Assembly (NCBI RefSeq): GCF_000612845.1
Contig: NZ_CCAT010000043.1
Coordinates: 124,001-188,000 of the forward strand
Length of the DNA: 64,000 nt
DNA from: Clostridium ihumii AP5
GTDB lineage: Bacteria > Bacillota > Clostridia > Clostridiales > Clostridiaceae
Direction of reading: 5' to 3'
The position numbers and the translations under genes are program-made. How positions within the stretch are numbered: the first letter of the stretch is position 1; each line of letters starts with the position of its first letter. Of this stretch, positions 62,252 through 64,000 are shown in pieces. The notes beneath the pieces are model-generated. The model saw nothing but the letters and a program-made list of their open reading frames with translations, was not told the origin of the DNA and searched no databases.

Positions 62252-63904
62252 ATGAATAAGACAGTAATAAATGCTATTTTAAAGAAGGGAAATCATATAT
62301 TAAATAAGCTTAATAATGATACACTTAATGCACAAGAAGTAAATAATAATGTATTATATAAAATAATAAACTATAATAAAAACACGGAATATGGAAAGAA
62401 ATATAATTACAGTAAAATTCATAATGTTGAAGATTTTATAAATAATGTACCATTAAACACTTATATGGATTTCAAATGTTATATAGATAAAATATATTGT
62501 GGTAAAAAAAATATTCTGACTAAAGATGATATAGCTTATTTTAGTCGTACTTCTGGAACTACTGGAAATCAAAAATTTATTCCAGTGACAAAAAATAGTA
62601 GAAAATGTGCAAAAAATTATATGGGTGCACTAACTGAAGTGGTAATATTTAATAATTTAAAAAGTAAGTGGTATTATGGAAAAGGTGTAATGTTAAGTGA
62701 TATGGTAGTTAAAAGCAAAAGTGAAAATGGAATTCCAATAGGAGCAGCTACATCAGGTGGAATGAAATCTATTAAAAATATTATTCCATTAATATGGACA
62801 ACACCTATGGAAGTTTTAGAACTTGAAGATAAAGAAACTGCATTATATTTGCATATACTTTTTGCATTAGCTAATAAGGATTTAACCTATATTGGTGCAA
62901 CATTTATTTCAAGCATATTAGATTTTTTTAGAGTTATGGAAGAAAATTGGAACATATTAATTTATGATATTGGTAATGGAAAAGTTAATGAAAATTTAAA
63001 TATAGATGAAGCTGTGAGAAAAAAACTAAACTCTTATTTGATACCTATGAAAATAAGGGCAAATAAGCTTAGAATAGAAGGAAGTAAAGGATTTAAGGGT
63101 ATAGCAAGACGAGTATGGAATCATCTTATGGTAATAACTACTGTTACAGGAGGGCCTTTTAAAATTTATGATGATAAAGTTAAATACTATATTGAAAATG
63201 TACCTATATACTCAAGTGCCTATGCTGCATCAGAATGTACCATTGGAATAAATCTTTGTTTTATTAAACCCAATTATGTAATAATACCAGATAGTGCTTT
63301 TTTTGAATTTATAAAAGTTAAAGATATGGATAGAGATAATATAAAAACGTATATGTTAAGTGAACTATCAATTGGGGAAGAATATGAAATTGTTATAACT
63401 AATAAGGCAGGTCTTTATAGATATAGAATGGGTGATATTGTTAAGGTTGTTGGATTTTATAATAATTCTCCAGAGGTAGAATTTCTCTATAGAAAAAATC
63501 AATGTTTAAATATGGTATCAGAAAAAACTACAGAAGAACACATAAATGTGGCTATAAATAACACTATGAAAAAACTTAATTTAGAAATGATTGATTATAC
63601 TACAAGACCAGATAATTCTAGAACACCGGGGCGATATATATTTTATATTGAATTAAAAGTTAATAAATGTTCAAAGTTAATTATAGAAAATAAATTAGAT
63701 AGCGAATTAAAACTTAGCAATAAAGCTTATGAGAGATTTAGAGATTATAATAAGCTAAATAAGCCAAAAGTTATTTTATTGTCTACAAAAAGTTTTGAAA
63801 AAATAAAATTATATATGATAAGTAAAGGAACTTCTAAATATCAATTAAAAATTCCTAGAGTAATTAATAAAGAAGAAATGATAAAATTTATTGAAAATAT
63901 ATAG
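62252..63904 (+). CDS. GH3 family (acyl-adenylate/amido synthetase-like) protein
   Basis: A 550-residue protein of the GH3 family within the adenylate-forming superfamily. ATP-binding P-loop FSRTSGTTGNQKFIPVT (about 98-114), PIYSSAYAASECTIGINL (motif 2), and GLYRYRMGDIVKVVGFYNNSP (YRxGD motif) are intact, with a C-terminal domain of about 120 residues. Plant GH3 enzymes join amino acids to hormones; bacterial members' substrates are unknown. Start ATG 62252 behind AAGGTGAG. The region after its stop (63905-64000) holds no identifiable gene. Confidence 0.87.
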   Translation: MNKTVINAILKKGNHILNKLNNDTLNAQEVNNNVLYKIINYNKNTEYGKKYNYSKIHNVEDFINNVPLNTYMDFKCYIDKIYCGKKNILTKDDIAYFSRTSGTTGNQKFIPVTKNSRKCAKNYMGALTEVVIFNNLKSKWYYGKGVMLSDMVVKSKSENGIPIGAATSGGMKSIKNIIPLIWTTPMEVLELEDKETALYLHILFALANKDLTYIGATFISSILDFFRVMEENWNILIYDIGNGKVNENLNIDEAVRKKLNSYLIPMKIRANKLRIEGSKGFKGIARRVWNHLMVITTVTGGPFKIYDDKVKYYIENVPIYSSAYAASECTIGINLCFIKPNYVIIPDSAFFEFIKVKDMDRDNIKTYMLSELSIGEEYEIVITNKAGLYRYRMGDIVKVVGFYNNSPEVEFLYRKNQCLNMVSEKTTEEHINVAINNTMKKLNLEMIDYTTRPDNSRTPGRYIFYIELKVNKCSKLIIENKLDSELKLSNKAYERFRDYNKLNKPKVILLSTKSFEKIKLYMISKGTSKYQLKIPRVINKEEMIKFIENI

Positions 63905-64000
63905 GTGGTATTTTCTAGTTACAACAACATGTGTATATATAATAAATATTGCTTTGCTTTTAAATTATTAAAAAAATGTAGGATTTTATGATATAATTAT

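Overview
The window is low-GC, clostridial-type DNA. Shine-Dalgarno sites are strong (AGGAGG-like), there are some TTG and GTG starts, most transcription units end in a clear intrinsic terminator, and regulatory RNAs are plentiful. The gene content (T-box thrS, FeoAAB, adenine riboswitch-add, NiCo riboswitch, PdaA-like deacetylase, cyclic-di-GMP enzymes, zinc-ribbon microproteins) fits Clostridium sensu stricto. The species cannot be fixed from the sequence alone. I see no rRNA, tRNA, CRISPR array, prophage or intact transposase; this looks like chromosome.

Layout. 1-7240: 3' part of yaaA, an unexplained 267-bp tandem repeat, T-box-controlled thrS, and an iron-uptake operon (FeoC-like, two FeoA, FeoB). 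7500-14470: TPR lipoprotein and a cyclic-di-GMP cluster (one EAL phosphodiesterase and two GGDEF cyclases). 14600-22700: an ABC exporter, a MATE exporter, then a five- or six-gene unit behind a good Fur box (heterodimeric ABC exporter, DUF454, YgbA-like, DUF2871). 22700-25960: seven tandem, separately transcribed copies of a 50-residue zinc-ribbon gene, each with the same structured leader. 26000-35700: glnA, VOC protein, HD protein, chemoreceptor, an internally duplicated protein of unknown function, DUF1846, adenine riboswitch-add. 35800-47300: two-component system, erythromycin-esterase-like protein, EamA transporter, PdaA-like deacetylase, TraX, divergent PPOX/HxlR pair, two tandem superoxide dismutases, small unknowns. 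47850-54650: lipoprotein, NiCo riboswitch with a P-type ATPase, methyltransferase, and a MerR regulator divergent from a MATE pump. 54760-64000: cardiolipin synthase, SDR reductase, a secreted PTP-phytase/GxGYxYP fusion, GNAT, BioY-DUF1284 behind a BirA-type operator, GH3-family enzyme.

Themes. Metal handling recurs: Feo operon, Fur-boxed ABC unit, NiCo-switched ATPase, zinc-ribbon array, two SODs. Five RNA or operator switches can be read directly: Thr T-box, adenine ON switch, NiCo ON switch, a 19-bp-spacer MerR promoter and a BirA box. The least explained structure is the zinc-ribbon array. Its leader has a closing helix conserved with compensating changes between copies, and a hairpin whose 5' arm can instead pair with the ribosome-binding site. 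A degenerate miniature element with inverted ends (TATAGGGTTCCAAGTTCAAA-like) occurs about nine times between genes.
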